Positions 1 to 9,925 of a stretch of DNA of 64,000 nucleotides are shown here, piece after piece; the first letter of the stretch is position 1, and every line of letters starts with the position of its first letter. Origin of the DNA: Macrococcoides bohemicum (GTDB lineage: Bacteria; Bacillota; Bacilli; Staphylococcales; Staphylococcaceae); NCBI RefSeq assembly GCF_003259675.1, contig NZ_PZJG01000008.1, forward strand, positions 1 to 64,000, read 5' to 3'. The position numbers and the translations under genes are program-made. A model generated the notes under the pieces. It was not told the DNA's origin and ran no database searches. It saw nothing but the letters and a program-made list of their open reading frames with translations.

Positions 1-29
1 AGACCACGCTTATTTTCGCATGCATGAAT

Positions 30-88
30 TTAAAGAAATTAGCAAATTATCTAGCAGGTTAAGCTGGATATTTTGCTAATTTCTTTAA
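30..88. terminator. Long hairpin at window start
   Basis: Bases 30-46 and 72-88 are a perfect 17-bp inverted repeat. The sequence between them can pair further (48-55 with 63-70, one wobble). It is followed by A-rich rather than T-rich sequence, so it may be the terminator of a gene left of the window, in either orientation, or a processed RNA structure. Confidence 0.5.
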
Positions 89-113
89 AATAACAATATT
101 TTTCGAAGAAAAA

Positions 114-147
114 AGACAAACTCACTTATAAAATTGTGAGTTTGTCT
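114..147. terminator. Second hairpin of the tandem set
   Basis: A perfect 12-bp stem joins 114-125 to 136-147 with a 10-base loop. A run of A precedes it, so it would work as a minus-strand terminator. On the plus strand it is just upstream of the third hairpin. Confidence 0.5.
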
Positions 148-155
148 TCAGTCTG

Positions 156-188
156 AAGCCTGCATTTGAAAAATGCAGGCTTTTTTAT
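156..188 (+). terminator. Rho-independent terminator
   Basis: A 12-bp perfect stem (156-167 with 171-182), a 3-base loop and a following T run. It ends transcription coming from left of the window, before the nitroreductase gene. Confidence 0.75.
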
Positions 189-245
189 TTTGTGACATTT
201 CAGATGCATGTTATAATCAATCATTATAAAAAAGGAGTGTCCTAC

Positions 246-911
246 ATGAAAGACTTATCATTAAAACAAGCAATCGAATCACGTCATTCAATAAAAGAGT
301 TTAATCCAGATATCACAATTTCTCATGAAATAATGGAAGAAATGATTACTTTAGCAACAAAGGCACCGTCTTCTATAAATTTACAGCCTTGGAGATTTGT
401 TGTAGTAGAATCCGATGAATCGAAAGCTGCAATAAGAGATCACGTTCATTTTAATACGCGTCAATTAGATACGAGCTCAGCTTTTGTACTAGTATTATCG
501 GATAATAACCATAAAAATGACTTAGATAGAATTATGCAGCAAAATGTAAAAGAAGGATATATGGATCAAAATATAAAAGATGAAAATACGAAGGTGATTC
601 AACAGCTTCTGGATCAGACGCCAGATGAATCTATGTATACTCAAGGAATGATGGATTCTGCCATGGCGGCAATGCAGTTTATGCTTGTCGCAAAAGATTA
701 CGGCTTCGATACAAATCCAATTGGTGGTTTTGATAGAGGGGCAGTATTACAAGCGTTAAATATTGATGGAGGACGATACACACCTGTAATGTTCATCGCA
801 ATTGGAATTGCAGCTAAAGAACATTATCCATCCTCAAGATATGATGTTTCAGAAATAGTGACATATAATTTTTCTGAAACAGGCGTTATTGGTAAGAAAA
901 AAGGATTCTAA
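246..911 (+). CDS. Nitroreductase family protein
   Basis: This 221-aa protein is of the FMN-dependent nitroreductase fold. Near the N-terminus are the family hallmarks: a SRHSIKEF-like FMN phosphate-contact segment (about residues 11-18) and KAPSSINLQPWRF (about 38-50). A PIGGFD segment lies in the C-terminal half. Such enzymes reduce nitro compounds, quinones or flavins with NAD(P)H in the cytosol. The start at 246 is chosen because AAAGGAG ends about 8 bases upstream; the reading frame is open from 192 but the earlier start has no ribosome site. It is a single gene between terminators. The substrate cannot be told from sequence. Confidence 0.85.
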   Translation: MKDLSLKQAIESRHSIKEFNPDITISHEIMEEMITLATKAPSSINLQPWRFVVVESDESKAAIRDHVHFNTRQLDTSSAFVLVLSDNNHKNDLDRIMQQNVKEGYMDQNIKDENTKVIQQLLDQTPDESMYTQGMMDSAMAAMQFMLVAKDYGFDTNPIGGFDRGAVLQALNIDGGRYTPVMFIAIGIAAKEHYPSSRYDVSEIVTYNFSETGVIGKKKGF

Positions 912-914
912 CAA

Positions 915-949
915 AAAAGCTCAATCTGAAAATCTCAGATTGAGCTTTT
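915..949. terminator. Bidirectional terminator
   Basis: A 15-bp perfect stem (915-929 with 935-949) flanked by A and T runs lies between the convergent nitroreductase and nupC genes, so it can serve both strands. Confidence 0.85.
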
Positions 950-953
950 ACTA

Positions 954-2183
954 TTATAAGAAGAATCCAGCGATTGTTGCAGAGATGAATGATACAAGTG
1001 TTGCACCATATAATAATTTTAAACCGAAACGAGCAACGACATCGCCTTGTTCATTGTTCAATGATTTGATTGCCCCTGCAATAATACCGATAGATGAGAA
1101 GTTAGCAAAAGATACTAAGAATACAGAAACGATTCCGATCGCATGTTCTGATAATTCGCCAGTCTTTCCTTTAACAATGGACTGAATATCTAGCATTGCA
1201 ACAAATTCATTCGAAACGAGTTTAGTTGCCATAATAGATCCTGCGCGAACCGCATCGTCCCAAGCGATTCCTGTTAAGAATGCAAGAGGTGCAAACAAAT
1301 ACCCAAGTATAGTCTGGAAGTTCATTTCGCCTGGTGTAAACGCATCGACGATTCCATTAAGCATCGCGATTAATGCGATATATCCGATTAGCATTGCAGC
1401 AACAATTACTGCAACCTTAAATCCATCTAAAATATATTCTCCTAACATTTCAAAGAATGATTGTTTCTTTTCATCCGTATTTGTACCCATAATTACAGCA
1501 TCTTCTTCTTCTGCTGAAACAACGTAAGGGTTGATGATTGAAGCAACGATAAAACCACCAAATAAGTTTAAGATAATAGCTGTTACGACATATTTAGGTT
1601 CAATCATCGTAAAATATGCACCGACGATAGATAGTGATACCGTACTCATCGCTGAAGCTGTTAACGTATATAAACGGTGCTTCGGAATATATGGTAATTG
1701 TTTCTTAATAGAGATAAATACTTCTGATTGACCTAAAATTGCTGCTGCTACTGCATTAAATGATTCTAATTTCCCCATACCGTTTACTTTAGAAATCAGC
1801 CATCCTAAATATTTAATGATAAACGGTAAGATCTTTAAGTACTGCAAGATTCCGATTAAAGCTGAAATAAAAGTAATCGGTAATAATACATCCATAAAGA
1901 AAGTTGAAGCGGCAGGTACTTTACCGACAGCTGGATTTTCCAGACCGCCAAATACGAAGTTGACACCTTGTTCTGCATAGCCTAGTAAATAACCGAAACC
2001 GGTAGCTAATGCTTCTACTAATTTAATACCACCTGAAGTTTTAAGTAAAAGAAAAGCAAATAGAAACTGAATGGTCATCATTATGCCGATATATTGCCAT
2101 CTTACACCTTTTTTATCCGAACTCATAACCCATGCAAGTAACAAGAACACAACAAGACCGATGATACCGATAATATAATTCAT
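954..2183 (-). CDS. nupC: Concentrative nucleoside transporter (NupC)
   Basis: This 409-aa polytopic membrane protein belongs to the concentrative nucleoside transporter family, which takes up nucleosides with protons or sodium. Visible are the N-terminal helices, the FGYLLGYAEQGVNFVFGG segment, GILQYLKILPFIIKYLG, the conserved QSEVFI motif, and NFSSIGI near the C-terminus. The length is typical. A GGAGAG ribosome site precedes the ATG. In S. aureus nupC also lies beside ctsR, but here it is on the opposite strand, divergent from the clpC operon. A weak cre-like sequence lies upstream. Confidence 0.92.
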   Translation of the reverse strand: MNYIIGIIGLVVFLLLAWVMSSDKKGVRWQYIGIMMTIQFLFAFLLLKTSGGIKLVEALATGFGYLLGYAEQGVNFVFGGLENPAVGKVPAASTFFMDVLLPITFISALIGILQYLKILPFIIKYLGWLISKVNGMGKLESFNAVAAAILGQSEVFISIKKQLPYIPKHRLYTLTASAMSTVSLSIVGAYFTMIEPKYVVTAIILNLFGGFIVASIINPYVVSAEEEDAVIMGTNTDEKKQSFFEMLGEYILDGFKVAVIVAAMLIGYIALIAMLNGIVDAFTPGEMNFQTILGYLFAPLAFLTGIAWDDAVRAGSIMATKLVSNEFVAMLDIQSIVKGKTGELSEHAIGIVSVFLVSFANFSSIGIIAGAIKSLNNEQGDVVARFGLKLLYGATLVSFISATIAGFFL

Positions 2184-2236
2184 GAAATCTCTCCTTTAGT
2201 CATATTTTTTATACTATAAATATCATACTACACAAC

Positions 2237-2250
2237 GAATGAAAGCGCTA
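2237..2250 (-). promoter_or_regulatory. Weak cre-like site upstream of nupC
   Basis: TGAAAGCGCTAAAC matches the CcpA consensus TGWAANCGNTNWCA at 12 of 14 positions. Carbon catabolite control of nucleoside uptake would make sense, but the match is imperfect. Confidence 0.3.
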
Positions 2251-2338
2251 AACATTTTTTCAACTTATTATGAAAATTTGTTCATCAAAAAAGGTCAAAC
2301 AAAATATTTGATTAACAAAGTAGGATTAAATATAATTA

Positions 2339-2355
2339 AGTCAAAGAAGGTCAAA
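2339..2355 (+). promoter_or_regulatory. CtsR operator
   Basis: AGTCAAAGAAGGTCAAA is the CtsR tandem heptad operator (GGTCAAA, 3-base spacer, GGTCAAA) with one deviation in the first half. It ends just before the ctsR ribosome site. A lone AGGTCAAA half-site lies at 2292-2299. CtsR would repress its own operon here and release it under heat or protein stress. Confidence 0.85.
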
Positions 2356-2368
2356 GGTGGGTGATGTC

Positions 2369-2830
2369 ATGCACAATATGTCAGATATAATTGAACAATA
2401 TTTAAAACAGTTACTTGAAGAAGCGCAGGATGATGTTGTCGTAATTAAACGGGCACATATTGCTGAAAAGTTTGATTGCGTTCCATCACAGTTAAACTAC
2501 GTCATTAAAACGCGCTTCACAAATGAACACGGCTATCAGATTGAAAGCAAACGTGGTGGCGGAGGTTATATTCGTATCACAAAAATTGAATCAAATAATA
2601 AGGCAGCGTTTATTGAGCATTTAATGGAATTAACGGGGAAACAGATTTCACAACAAAATGCTGAACGTATTATAGAAGGTTTACACCAAAATGAATTGAT
2701 TAATGAGCGAGAGAAAAAGATTATACTTGGTACGATTCATCGTGATGTTTTAATGATTGATGTACCTTATCGTGATTATATACGCGCTAATATTTTACAA
2801 AATGTGCTGAATATCATTCATTATAACTAA
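2369..2830 (+). CDS. ctsR: Transcriptional repressor CtsR
   Basis: This 153-aa repressor controls class III heat-shock genes (clp genes). The N-terminal winged helix-turn-helix contains the family signature [14 protein letters not shown] and the glycine-rich wing [11 protein letters not shown] (about residues 56-66) that enters the DNA minor groove and senses heat. The C-terminal half is the dimerisation and McsB-recognition domain. The ATG at 2369 is chosen because AAGGTGG sits 8 bases upstream and S. aureus CtsR also begins MHNMSDII. It is the first gene of ctsR-mcsA-mcsB-clpC and sits under its own operator. Confidence 0.97.
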   Translation: MHNMSDIIEQYLKQLLEEAQDDVVVIKRAHIAEKFDCVPSQLNYVIKTRFTNEHGYQIESKRGGGGYIRITKIESNNKAAFIEHLMELTGKQISQQNAERIIEGLHQNELINEREKKIILGTIHRDVLMIDVPYRDYIRANILQNVLNIIHYN

Positions 2831-2841
2831 GGAGAGATTGT

Positions 2842-3234
2842 ATGTCATACGAAGAAGAATTTTCAATGAATCAGTTACTCAAACACTTGTTAAATAGTGG
2901 TGAGTTTCAAGCAGCCCATACACCTGACAAGTGTCCAAATTGTGGACTGACTTTAAGAGAAGCATTACACATCGGCAAATTTGGTTGTCATGAATGTTAT
3001 AACACATTTAGTGATTATGTACCGCAAGTTATAGAGCGCGTACAGGCTGGTAATTTACAGCATATTGGTGTAACACCACATAAATCACAGGAAAAGATTG
3101 CACTGAAGAAAAAGATAGAAGCACTGGAAGAGAAATTACAATCATTAGTAGAGAAGCAAGCATTTGAAGAAGCGGTTGGTGTGCGTGATGAAATCCGTGC
3201 ACTTAAGGAAGGTGGAGATACACATGCTGAATAA
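2842..3234 (+). CDS. mcsA: McsA, activator of arginine kinase McsB (short form)
   Basis: McsA activates McsB and helps deliver substrates to ClpC. This copy has 130 residues. It keeps one zinc finger (CPNC at about 31-34 and CHEC at about 49-52) and the C-terminal UVR domain (about 80-120, with [11 protein letters not shown]). S. aureus McsA is about 188 aa and starts with an additional CXXC pair (from memory). That domain is missing here, and it cannot be hidden upstream because ctsR ends only 11 bases before this ATG. A GGAGAG ribosome site lies in the gap. Its last 11 bases overlap mcsB. Confidence 0.93.
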   Translation: MSYEEEFSMNQLLKHLLNSGEFQAAHTPDKCPNCGLTLREALHIGKFGCHECYNTFSDYVPQVIERVQAGNLQHIGVTPHKSQEKIALKKKIEALEEKLQSLVEKQAFEEAVGVRDEIRALKEGGDTHAE

Positions 3235-4234
3235 ACATCTTCAGAATATATTAAGTGATTGGATGCAGTCAGCTGATGAACCCGCTGTTATCTTGAGTTC
3301 ACGTATCAGGCTCGCACGTAATCTGGAAAATTTCGTTCATCCGATGATGTTTGCTGAAGATACTGCTGATAAAGTAATTGAAGAAGTGTCGAATGTATTA
3401 ATAAAGGATTACGAACTAATCAAGATGATTGAAACACCGATGAAAGAGCGTCAAATGTTGGTAGTAAAACATTTGATTAGCAAAGAATTGATGGAGGCAA
3501 AGCACGGAGCTGTATTAATCAATGAAGATGAATCTGAAAGTATCATGATTAACGAGGAAGATCATATTCGTATACAAGTATTAGGTCACGATTTGTCGCT
3601 ACATCATTTATATGAACGTGCACGCGTTATAGACAAAAAACTTGATGAAAAATTAATGATTTCTTATGATGAGCACTATGGTTATCTTACAACATGTCCA
3701 ACCAATATTGGAACAGGCTTACGTGCCAGCGTTATGTTACATTTGCCGGGACTTTCTATTATGAAGAGAATGTCGCGGATCGCACAAACGATTAATCGAT
3801 TTGGATTCACGATTCGTGGGATTTACGGAGAAGGTACACAAGCTTTAGGACATGTATATCAAGTGTCAAATCAACTGACGCTCGGTAAATCAGAAGAAAG
3901 TATCATCGATGATTTAACACAGGTGGTTGAACAGATTATTGAAGAGGAAATCAATATGCGTAAGCGTATGAATAATTATGATCATATCGATACAGTAGAT
4001 AGAATCTACAGAAGCTTAGGGATATTGAAATATAGTCATAAAATTTCTGTAGAAGAAGCGAGTCTTAGATTAAGTGAGATTAAAATGGGTATTGATATGG
4101 GCATCATAAAAGATACTCCGTTTAGATTCAATGAACTGATGGTTGCTATACAGGCACCATTTATTGATAAATTGTATCCAGAGAATAAACAAATAGATGA
4201 AAAAAGAGCACAAATGCTACGAGAGCATTTGTAA
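3224..4234 (+). CDS. mcsB: Protein arginine kinase McsB
   Basis: This 336-aa kinase of the phosphagen-kinase fold phosphorylates arginines on misfolded proteins and on CtsR, marking them for ClpCP. Recognisable are [16 protein letters not shown] (nucleotide-binding arginines), [10 protein letters not shown], and the catalytic [21 protein letters not shown] loop region. The ATG at 3224 lies within the end of mcsA, after an AAGGTGGAG ribosome site, which fits translational coupling. S. aureus McsB starts at the equivalent point. An upstream in-frame start at 3164 is inside mcsA and is rejected. Confidence 0.96.
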   Translation: MLNKHLQNILSDWMQSADEPAVILSSRIRLARNLENFVHPMMFAEDTADKVIEEVSNVLIKDYELIKMIETPMKERQMLVVKHLISKELMEAKHGAVLINEDESESIMINEEDHIRIQVLGHDLSLHHLYERARVIDKKLDEKLMISYDEHYGYLTTCPTNIGTGLRASVMLHLPGLSIMKRMSRIAQTINRFGFTIRGIYGEGTQALGHVYQVSNQLTLGKSEESIIDDLTQVVEQIIEEEINMRKRMNNYDHIDTVDRIYRSLGILKYSHKISVEEASLRLSEIKMGIDMGIIKDTPFRFNELMVAIQAPFIDKLYPENKQIDEKRAQMLREHL

Positions 4235-4246
4235 GGAGGATAAAAT

Positions 4247-6670
4247 ATGTTTGGTAGATTAACTGAAAGAGCACAGCGTGTGTTAGCACATGCACAAGAA
4301 GAAGCGATTCGTTTAAATCATAATAATATCGGTACAGAACACTTATTATTAGGTCTTGTAAAAGAACCTGATGGAATTGCTGCGAAAGTGTTAGCGGCGT
4401 ATAACATTACAGAAGAAAAGGTTGTACAGGAAGTTGAACAATTAATCGGTCATGGCACAGATATGGGTGGAACAATTCAATATACACCACGTGCTAAAAA
4501 GGTAATTGAATTATCGTTAGACGAAGCACGTAAACTTAACCATAACTTTGTTGGTACTGAGCATATTCTATTAGGATTAATTCGTGAGAACGAAGGTGTT
4601 GCAGCACGCGTGCTTGCAAATCTTGATTTAAATATTACGAAAGCGCGTTCTCAAGTCGTTAAATTATTAGGTAGTCCGGAAATGGATGCTAAAGGCCACG
4701 GTGAAGCTAAAGCACAAGGCACACCAACATTAGATGAATTAGCGCGTGATTTAACGGTCATCGCTAAAGACGGCACGTTAGATCCAGTTATAGGTCGTGC
4801 TGATGAAGTAACGCGTATTATTGAAGTATTAAGCCGTCGTACGAAGAACAATCCAGTATTAATCGGTGAACCAGGTGTTGGTAAAACTGCAATTGTAGAA
4901 GGATTAGCACAAGCAATCGTAAACAATGAAGTGCCTGAAACGTTAAAAGGTAAACGTGTTATGAGTTTAGATATGGGTACAGTTGTAGCGGGTACGAAAT
5001 ATCGTGGGGAATTTGAAGAACGTCTTAAAAAGGTGATGGATGAAATTCATGCAGCTGGCAACATCATTTTATTCATCGACGAATTACACACATTAATCGG
5101 TGCGGGTGGCGCTGAAGGTGCTATTGATGCATCGAATATCTTAAAACCTGCATTAGCACGTGGAGAAATTCAATGTATCGGTGCAACAACTTTAGAAGAA
5201 TACCGTAAATACATTGAAAAAGATGCAGCGTTAGAACGTCGTTTCCAACCAGTTCAGGTAGATGAACCAAATGTAGAAGATGCAATTGCAATTTTACATG
5301 GTTTACGTGACCGCTATGAAGCGCATCACCGTATTCAAATTTCTGATGAAGCTTTAGTTGCAGCCGTAAAAATGAGCGATCGTTACATTTCTGACCGTTT
5401 CTTACCAGATAAAGCGATTGACTTAATTGATGAAGCAAGTTCAAAAGTGCGTTTACGTAACTATACAACGCCACCAAGTTTAAAAGAACTTGAAGCTGAA
5501 CTTGAAAAAGTAAAAAATGAAAAAGATGCTGCAGTGCATTCTCAGGAATTCGAACAAGCAGCAGCGTTACGTGACAAACAATCACAACTTGAAAAGCAAT
5601 TAGATGAAACGAAAAAAGAATGGCAAAAAACGCAAGGTTCTAACAACACATCAGTGACACCTGATGATATCGCAATTGTTGTTGCGAACTGGACGGGTAT
5701 TCCATTAAATAAAATTGCAGAAACTGAATCACAAAAATTATTAAACTTAGAAGAAATTTTACATGACCGTGTAGTAGGACAACATGATGCGGTTGTATCG
5801 ATTTCTAAAGCAGTGCGTCGTGCCCGTGCTGGTCTTAAAGATCCGAAACGTCCAATCGGAAGCTTTATCTTCTTAGGACCAACTGGTGTTGGTAAAACTG
5901 AGCTTGCAAGAGCATTAGCGGAAGCGATGTTTGGTGAAGAAGATGCAATGATTCGTGTAGATATGAGTGAATTTATGGAGAAACATAGCGTGTCTCGTTT
6001 AGTAGGTTCACCTCCAGGATATGTTGGTTTTGAAGAAGGAGGCCAATTAACTGAGAAAGTGCGCCGCAAACCGTATTCAGTTATTTTATTCGATGAAATT
6101 GAAAAAGCTCATCCGGATGTATTTAACATGTTATTACAAGTGTTAGATGATGGTCGATTAACGGATTCTAAAGGGCGTACAGTAGACTTTAGAAATACTG
6201 TAATCATTATGACAAGTAACGTTGGGGCACAGGAATTAAAAGATAATAAATTCGTAGGATTCGGTGGTAGTGATGCGGCACAAGATTATGAAACTATCCG
6301 TAAGACAATGATGGATGAGTTGAAGAAACAGTTCCGTCCAGAGTTCTTAAACCGTATTGACGATATTATCGTGTTCCATAAGTTGGAGAAAGAACAATTA
6401 AAAGAAATCGTTACGTTCATGGTCAATGGCTTAACGAAACGCTTAAAAGAACAAGATATTTATATTACATTAACAGACGCTGCGAAAGAAAAAGTAGCCG
6501 ATGATGGATACGATCCAGAATATGGTGCACGTCCGTTAACACGTTCTATCCAAAAGAACATCGAAGATAAGTTATCTGAAGAGCTATTAAAAGGTGAGGA
6601 ATTAGCTGGTCACAATGTGACAATTGATTATAAAGATGGCGAATTTGTAATTACAAAAGAAAAGCAATAA
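4247..6670 (+). CDS. clpC: ClpC AAA+ unfoldase
   Basis: This 807-aa Hsp100 unfoldase feeds ClpP. It has two N-terminal Clp-N repeats (about 1-145), AAA-1 with Walker A GEPGVGKT (about 206-213), a middle UVR-containing coiled coil (about 415-455, [10 protein letters not shown]), AAA-2 with Walker A GPTGVGKT (about 543-550), and a VGF loop (about 669-671) that docks ClpP. Its N-domain binds phosphoarginine made by McsB, so the operon encodes the tagging enzyme, its activator and the unfoldase together. AAGGAGG precedes the ATG by 7 bases. A terminator follows. Confidence 0.98.
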   Translation: MFGRLTERAQRVLAHAQEEAIRLNHNNIGTEHLLLGLVKEPDGIAAKVLAAYNITEEKVVQEVEQLIGHGTDMGGTIQYTPRAKKVIELSLDEARKLNHNFVGTEHILLGLIRENEGVAARVLANLDLNITKARSQVVKLLGSPEMDAKGHGEAKAQGTPTLDELARDLTVIAKDGTLDPVIGRADEVTRIIEVLSRRTKNNPVLIGEPGVGKTAIVEGLAQAIVNNEVPETLKGKRVMSLDMGTVVAGTKYRGEFEERLKKVMDEIHAAGNIILFIDELHTLIGAGGAEGAIDASNILKPALARGEIQCIGATTLEEYRKYIEKDAALERRFQPVQVDEPNVEDAIAILHGLRDRYEAHHRIQISDEALVAAVKMSDRYISDRFLPDKAIDLIDEASSKVRLRNYTTPPSLKELEAELEKVKNEKDAAVHSQEFEQAAALRDKQSQLEKQLDETKKEWQKTQGSNNTSVTPDDIAIVVANWTGIPLNKIAETESQKLLNLEEILHDRVVGQHDAVVSISKAVRRARAGLKDPKRPIGSFIFLGPTGVGKTELARALAEAMFGEEDAMIRVDMSEFMEKHSVSRLVGSPPGYVGFEEGGQLTEKVRRKPYSVILFDEIEKAHPDVFNMLLQVLDDGRLTDSKGRTVDFRNTVIIMTSNVGAQELKDNKFVGFGGSDAAQDYETIRKTMMDELKKQFRPEFLNRIDDIIVFHKLEKEQLKEIVTFMVNGLTKRLKEQDIYITLTDAAKEKVADDGYDPEYGARPLTRSIQKNIEDKLSEELLKGEELAGHNVTIDYKDGEFVITKEKQ

Positions 6671-6678
6671 TGAAACAC

Positions 6679-6727
6679 ATACTGCTGAAATAATAGTAGA
6701 AACACTGTTATTTCAGCAGTATTTTTA
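6679..6727 (+). terminator. Terminator of the clpC operon
   Basis: A 15-bp stem (6679-6693 with 6708-6722) is followed by TTTTATTTTT. Confidence 0.88.
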
Positions 6728-6822
6728 TTTTTAAAATATTATTGCATCATATTAGGGGTTAACATTGTCTAAACATGCAAAAAGATTTAAAATAAATACA
6801 TATTATAATGGGGGGGAATATA

Positions 6823-8184
6823 TTGGCTAAAGTGAAATCAACTTTTGAATGTATGGCCTGTGGTTATCAGTCCCCAAAATGGATGGGTAAATGTCCGAAT
6901 TGTGGCGCCTGGAATCAGATGGAAGAAGTCATCGAACATAAACAAAAAGGACCAAAAACAGCAATACATCAGCAAGATTCAAATTCTAAAGTAGAAAAAT
7001 TAAAAAATATAACGAAAGAAAGTGTGCCAAGAGACCATACGCAAATGGGAGAACTAGACCGTGTATTAGGTGGCGGTATTGTTCCTGGCTCACTCGTGCT
7101 CATTGGTGGAGATCCAGGTATCGGAAAGTCAACATTGTTACTACAAGTGTGTGCGATGTTGTCACAACGTCATCCCGTACTTTATATATCAGGTGAGGAA
7201 TCGGTAAGACAAACAAAACTCCGTGCAGACCGCTTAAAGGAAGATGCCGGAGAGTTAGATGTGTATGCGGAGACAAATCTTCAAATCATACATGAAACCG
7301 TGAAGAAGATGCAGCCGAAGTTTTTAGTGATTGACTCTATTCAAACGATTTTTCATCCGGAAGTAACGAGCGCACCAGGTTCAGTATCTCAAGTGCGTGA
7401 ATGTACGCAGGAGTTAATGCGTATTGCAAAGCAGATGAATATTGCGACGTTTATCGTCGGTCACGTTACAAAAGAAGGGCAAATCGCAGGACCACGTTTA
7501 CTTGAACATATGGTAGATACTGTACTTTATTTTGAAGGCGATACACATCATAGTTACCGTATTTTACGCGCCGTGAAAAACCGTTTCGGTTCTACAAATG
7601 AAATGGGTATATTTGAAATGCGCAATACTGGCCTTACAGAAGTATTAAACCCGAGTGAAATGTTCTTAGAAGAACGTACGAAGAATGTAGCCGGTTCTAC
7701 GATTGTTGCCACAATGGAAGGCACGCGTCCACTCCTTGTTGAAGTTCAATCTTTAGTGTCACCGACATCATTTCATAACCCTAGACGTATGGCGACGGGT
7801 ATTGACCATAACCGTTTAACGCTGTTAATGGCAGTACTAGAAAAGAAACAAGGTTATCTGTTACAGCAACAGGATGCCTATGTCAAAGTAGCAGGTGGCG
7901 TAAAATTAGATGAACCTGCTGTTGATTTAAGTATTATTATTAGCATTGCTTCAAGCTATAATGATAAACCAACCCGTGGCGATGACTGCTTTATCGGAGA
8001 AGTAGGTTTGACTGGAGAAGTAAGACGTGTTGCGCGTATTGAACAACGTGTGCAGGAAGCTGAAAAACTTGGATTCAAACGTGTCATTATTCCAAAGAAT
8101 AATATCGGTGGCTGGGATTTCCCGGAGAATATCGAAGTGATCGGTGTAACAAATATAAGCGAAGCATTAAAGCTTGCGTTTTAA
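6823..8184 (+). CDS. radA: DNA repair protein RadA
   Basis: RadA is a RecA-like helicase that promotes branch migration in recombination. The 453-aa protein has a zinc finger (CMACG...CPNCG), Walker [10 protein letters not shown], the RadA-specific KNRFG motif and a C-terminal Lon-like domain. I take the TTG at 6823 as the start: it gives [14 protein letters not shown], like S. aureus RadA, and the seven-G run at 6810-6816 is a ribosome site 6 bases upstream. The ATG at 6808 is in frame, but that G run lies inside it. Bacillus has disA between radA and yacL; here the genes are 12 bases apart. Confidence 0.95.
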   Translation: MAKVKSTFECMACGYQSPKWMGKCPNCGAWNQMEEVIEHKQKGPKTAIHQQDSNSKVEKLKNITKESVPRDHTQMGELDRVLGGGIVPGSLVLIGGDPGIGKSTLLLQVCAMLSQRHPVLYISGEESVRQTKLRADRLKEDAGELDVYAETNLQIIHETVKKMQPKFLVIDSIQTIFHPEVTSAPGSVSQVRECTQELMRIAKQMNIATFIVGHVTKEGQIAGPRLLEHMVDTVLYFEGDTHHSYRILRAVKNRFGSTNEMGIFEMRNTGLTEVLNPSEMFLEERTKNVAGSTIVATMEGTRPLLVEVQSLVSPTSFHNPRRMATGIDHNRLTLLMAVLEKKQGYLLQQQDAYVKVAGGVKLDEPAVDLSIIISIASSYNDKPTRGDDCFIGEVGLTGEVRRVARIEQRVQEAEKLGFKRVIIPKNNIGGWDFPENIEVIGVTNISEALKLAF

Positions 8185-8196
8185 GGAGGTGAAAAT

Positions 8197-9252
8197 ATGT
8201 TAAAGAAATTAGTAACGTTAATATTTATTGTAGTAGGTGCAAGCTTAGGGATTTTTGCGATACCTGAATTGATTCGTTTATTTAATTTGAATGTTCCTGA
8301 AATTCTTAAGAATACATATGTTGATGGTGCGATTGGGATTGTTGTCTTTTTTATTTTATTTTATTGGTTGATTGATCGCGTAGTTAACCTCATTATTAAA
8401 GGTGAAAAATCTTTATTAAACATTAATTTTATGGAACTTATCTTTGCAACGCTCGGTATGATTTTAGGATTGATGATTGCTTCGATGATCAGTTTAATCT
8501 TTAACTCTATGGGCTTTATATTACTTAAAAATACAGTGCCAGTAATTCTGGCGGTTGTATTAGGTTATTTAGGGTTTCAGGTTGGACTAAAGAAACGTGA
8601 TGAAATTCAAAGTTTCTTACCGGAACGATTCCAGAGCGGTTCAAACAAACGCCGTGTGCTGGATAATACGAAATTATTGGATACGTCGGCAATCATTGAT
8701 GGTCGTATCTTATCAATCGTAGAGTGCGGATTTTTAGATGGTACGATTATCGTTCCTCAAGGCGTATTAGATGAATTACAGCTTATCGCAGATTCAACAG
8801 ACGGCATGAAGCGTGATAAAGGACAACGTGGACTGGACATTTTAAGTCAGCTTCAGAACACAGGTCATCCGATTAAGATTGTCCCTGGCAATAAAAATAT
8901 TAAAGAAGTCGACCAACTATTAGTCACAATGGCAAAAGAAACAAAATCAAGCGTCATTACAACAGACTTTAACTTAAACAAAGTATGTCAGGTGCAAGGC
9001 ATTAAAGTATTAAATGTGAATGATCTATCTGAAGCAATTAAACCAGTTGTCGCACAAGGTGATAAGTTTATACTGAATGTGACGAAAGCTGGGAAAGAAG
9101 AGAACCAAGGTGTCGGATATTTAGAAGATGGCACAATGGTCGTTGTAGAGAATGGTAAACATTTAATTAATAAACAAGTGAACGTGGAAGTACAATCTGT
9201 ACTTCAGACTGCTTCAGGCAGAATTATATTTACAAAGAAAGTGAATGACTGA
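8197..9252 (+). CDS. yacL: PIN/TRAM domain membrane protein (YacL family)
   Basis: This 351-aa protein has four predicted membrane helices (about residues 1-135), then a PIN nuclease-like domain starting with LLDTSAIIDGRI (first catalytic Asp) and ending with VITTDFNLNK, and a C-terminal TRAM domain (about 285-345), which usually binds RNA. The family is conserved in Firmicutes at this locus, and its precise substrate is not established. AAGGAGGTG precedes the ATG. The end overlaps ispD by 8 bases. Confidence 0.92.
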   Translation: MLKKLVTLIFIVVGASLGIFAIPELIRLFNLNVPEILKNTYVDGAIGIVVFFILFYWLIDRVVNLIIKGEKSLLNINFMELIFATLGMILGLMIASMISLIFNSMGFILLKNTVPVILAVVLGYLGFQVGLKKRDEIQSFLPERFQSGSNKRRVLDNTKLLDTSAIIDGRILSIVECGFLDGTIIVPQGVLDELQLIADSTDGMKRDKGQRGLDILSQLQNTGHPIKIVPGNKNIKEVDQLLVTMAKETKSSVITTDFNLNKVCQVQGIKVLNVNDLSEAIKPVVAQGDKFILNVTKAGKEENQGVGYLEDGTMVVVENGKHLINKQVNVEVQSVLQTASGRIIFTKKVND

Positions 9253-9925
9253 TATGTATGACGTAATCATTCCGGCAGCAGGCATGGGTAAACGCATGCA
9301 GGCGAATCAAAATAAAATATTACTGACAATCAATCATAAATCAATACTTGAACATACCGTTCAAGTATTTCAAAATGATGATAATTGTCGGGCGATTCAT
9401 CTGGCCGCACAACGTGATGAAATAAGTATGTTACAATCAATGCTCACAAATTACAGTAAAATTGACGTTATCACTGAAGGTGGTAGTGAACGCCAATACA
9501 GTATTTATAACGTATTAAAAGTGATTGAGCCCTGTGAATATGTATTTGTACATGATGCGGCAAGACCATTTGTTACGCAGGACACATTAAACAAACTATA
9601 TGAATCGATACAACAAAATCACAGCGTTATCGCGGCTGTGAAAGTAAAAGATACGATTAAACGCATAGAAAACGATCAAGTTACAGAAACATTAAAACGA
9701 GATGAATTATGGCAAATACAAACACCACAAGCATTTAGCTATCAGTTACTACTCGATGCATACAATAAAGCAGATGCAGATCACTTTTTAGGTACAGATG
9801 ATGCATCACTTGTTGAACGTATTTCCAAAGTTCATATCGTAGAAAGTGACTACGACAATATCAAAATCACAACGCCGGAAGACATGTTCTTCGCGGAAGC
9901 AATACTGAAGAAAAGAGGGTTATGA
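9245..9925 (+). CDS. ispD: 2-C-methyl-D-erythritol 4-phosphate cytidylyltransferase
   Basis: IspD attaches CMP to methylerythritol phosphate, step three of the MEP isoprenoid route. The 226-aa protein has the nucleotidyltransferase opening [17 protein letters not shown] in the middle, and [11 protein letters not shown] near the C-terminus, all typical of IspD. TarI is a close relative in teichoic acid synthesis, but linkage to ispF argues for IspD. The start at 9245 is inside yacL; ATG 9254 is an alternative. S. aureus has the mevalonate pathway and no such gene here. Confidence 0.93.
   Translation: MTDMYDVIIPAAGMGKRMQANQNKILLTINHKSILEHTVQVFQNDDNCRAIHLAAQRDEISMLQSMLTNYSKIDVITEGGSERQYSIYNVLKVIEPCEYVFVHDAARPFVTQDTLNKLYESIQQNHSVIAAVKVKDTIKRIENDQVTETLKRDELWQIQTPQAFSYQLLLDAYNKADADHFLGTDDASLVERISKVHIVESDYDNIKITTPEDMFFAEAILKKRGL

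Noticed and set aside
889-1185. 98-aa plus-strand frame
   Set aside because: It is antisense to nupC, runs through the terminator and has no ribosome site.
5121-6069. Minus-strand frames of 154 and 175 aa inside clpC
   Set aside because: Their His/Leu- or Ser-rich composition is the reverse image of clpC codons; they have no ribosome sites.
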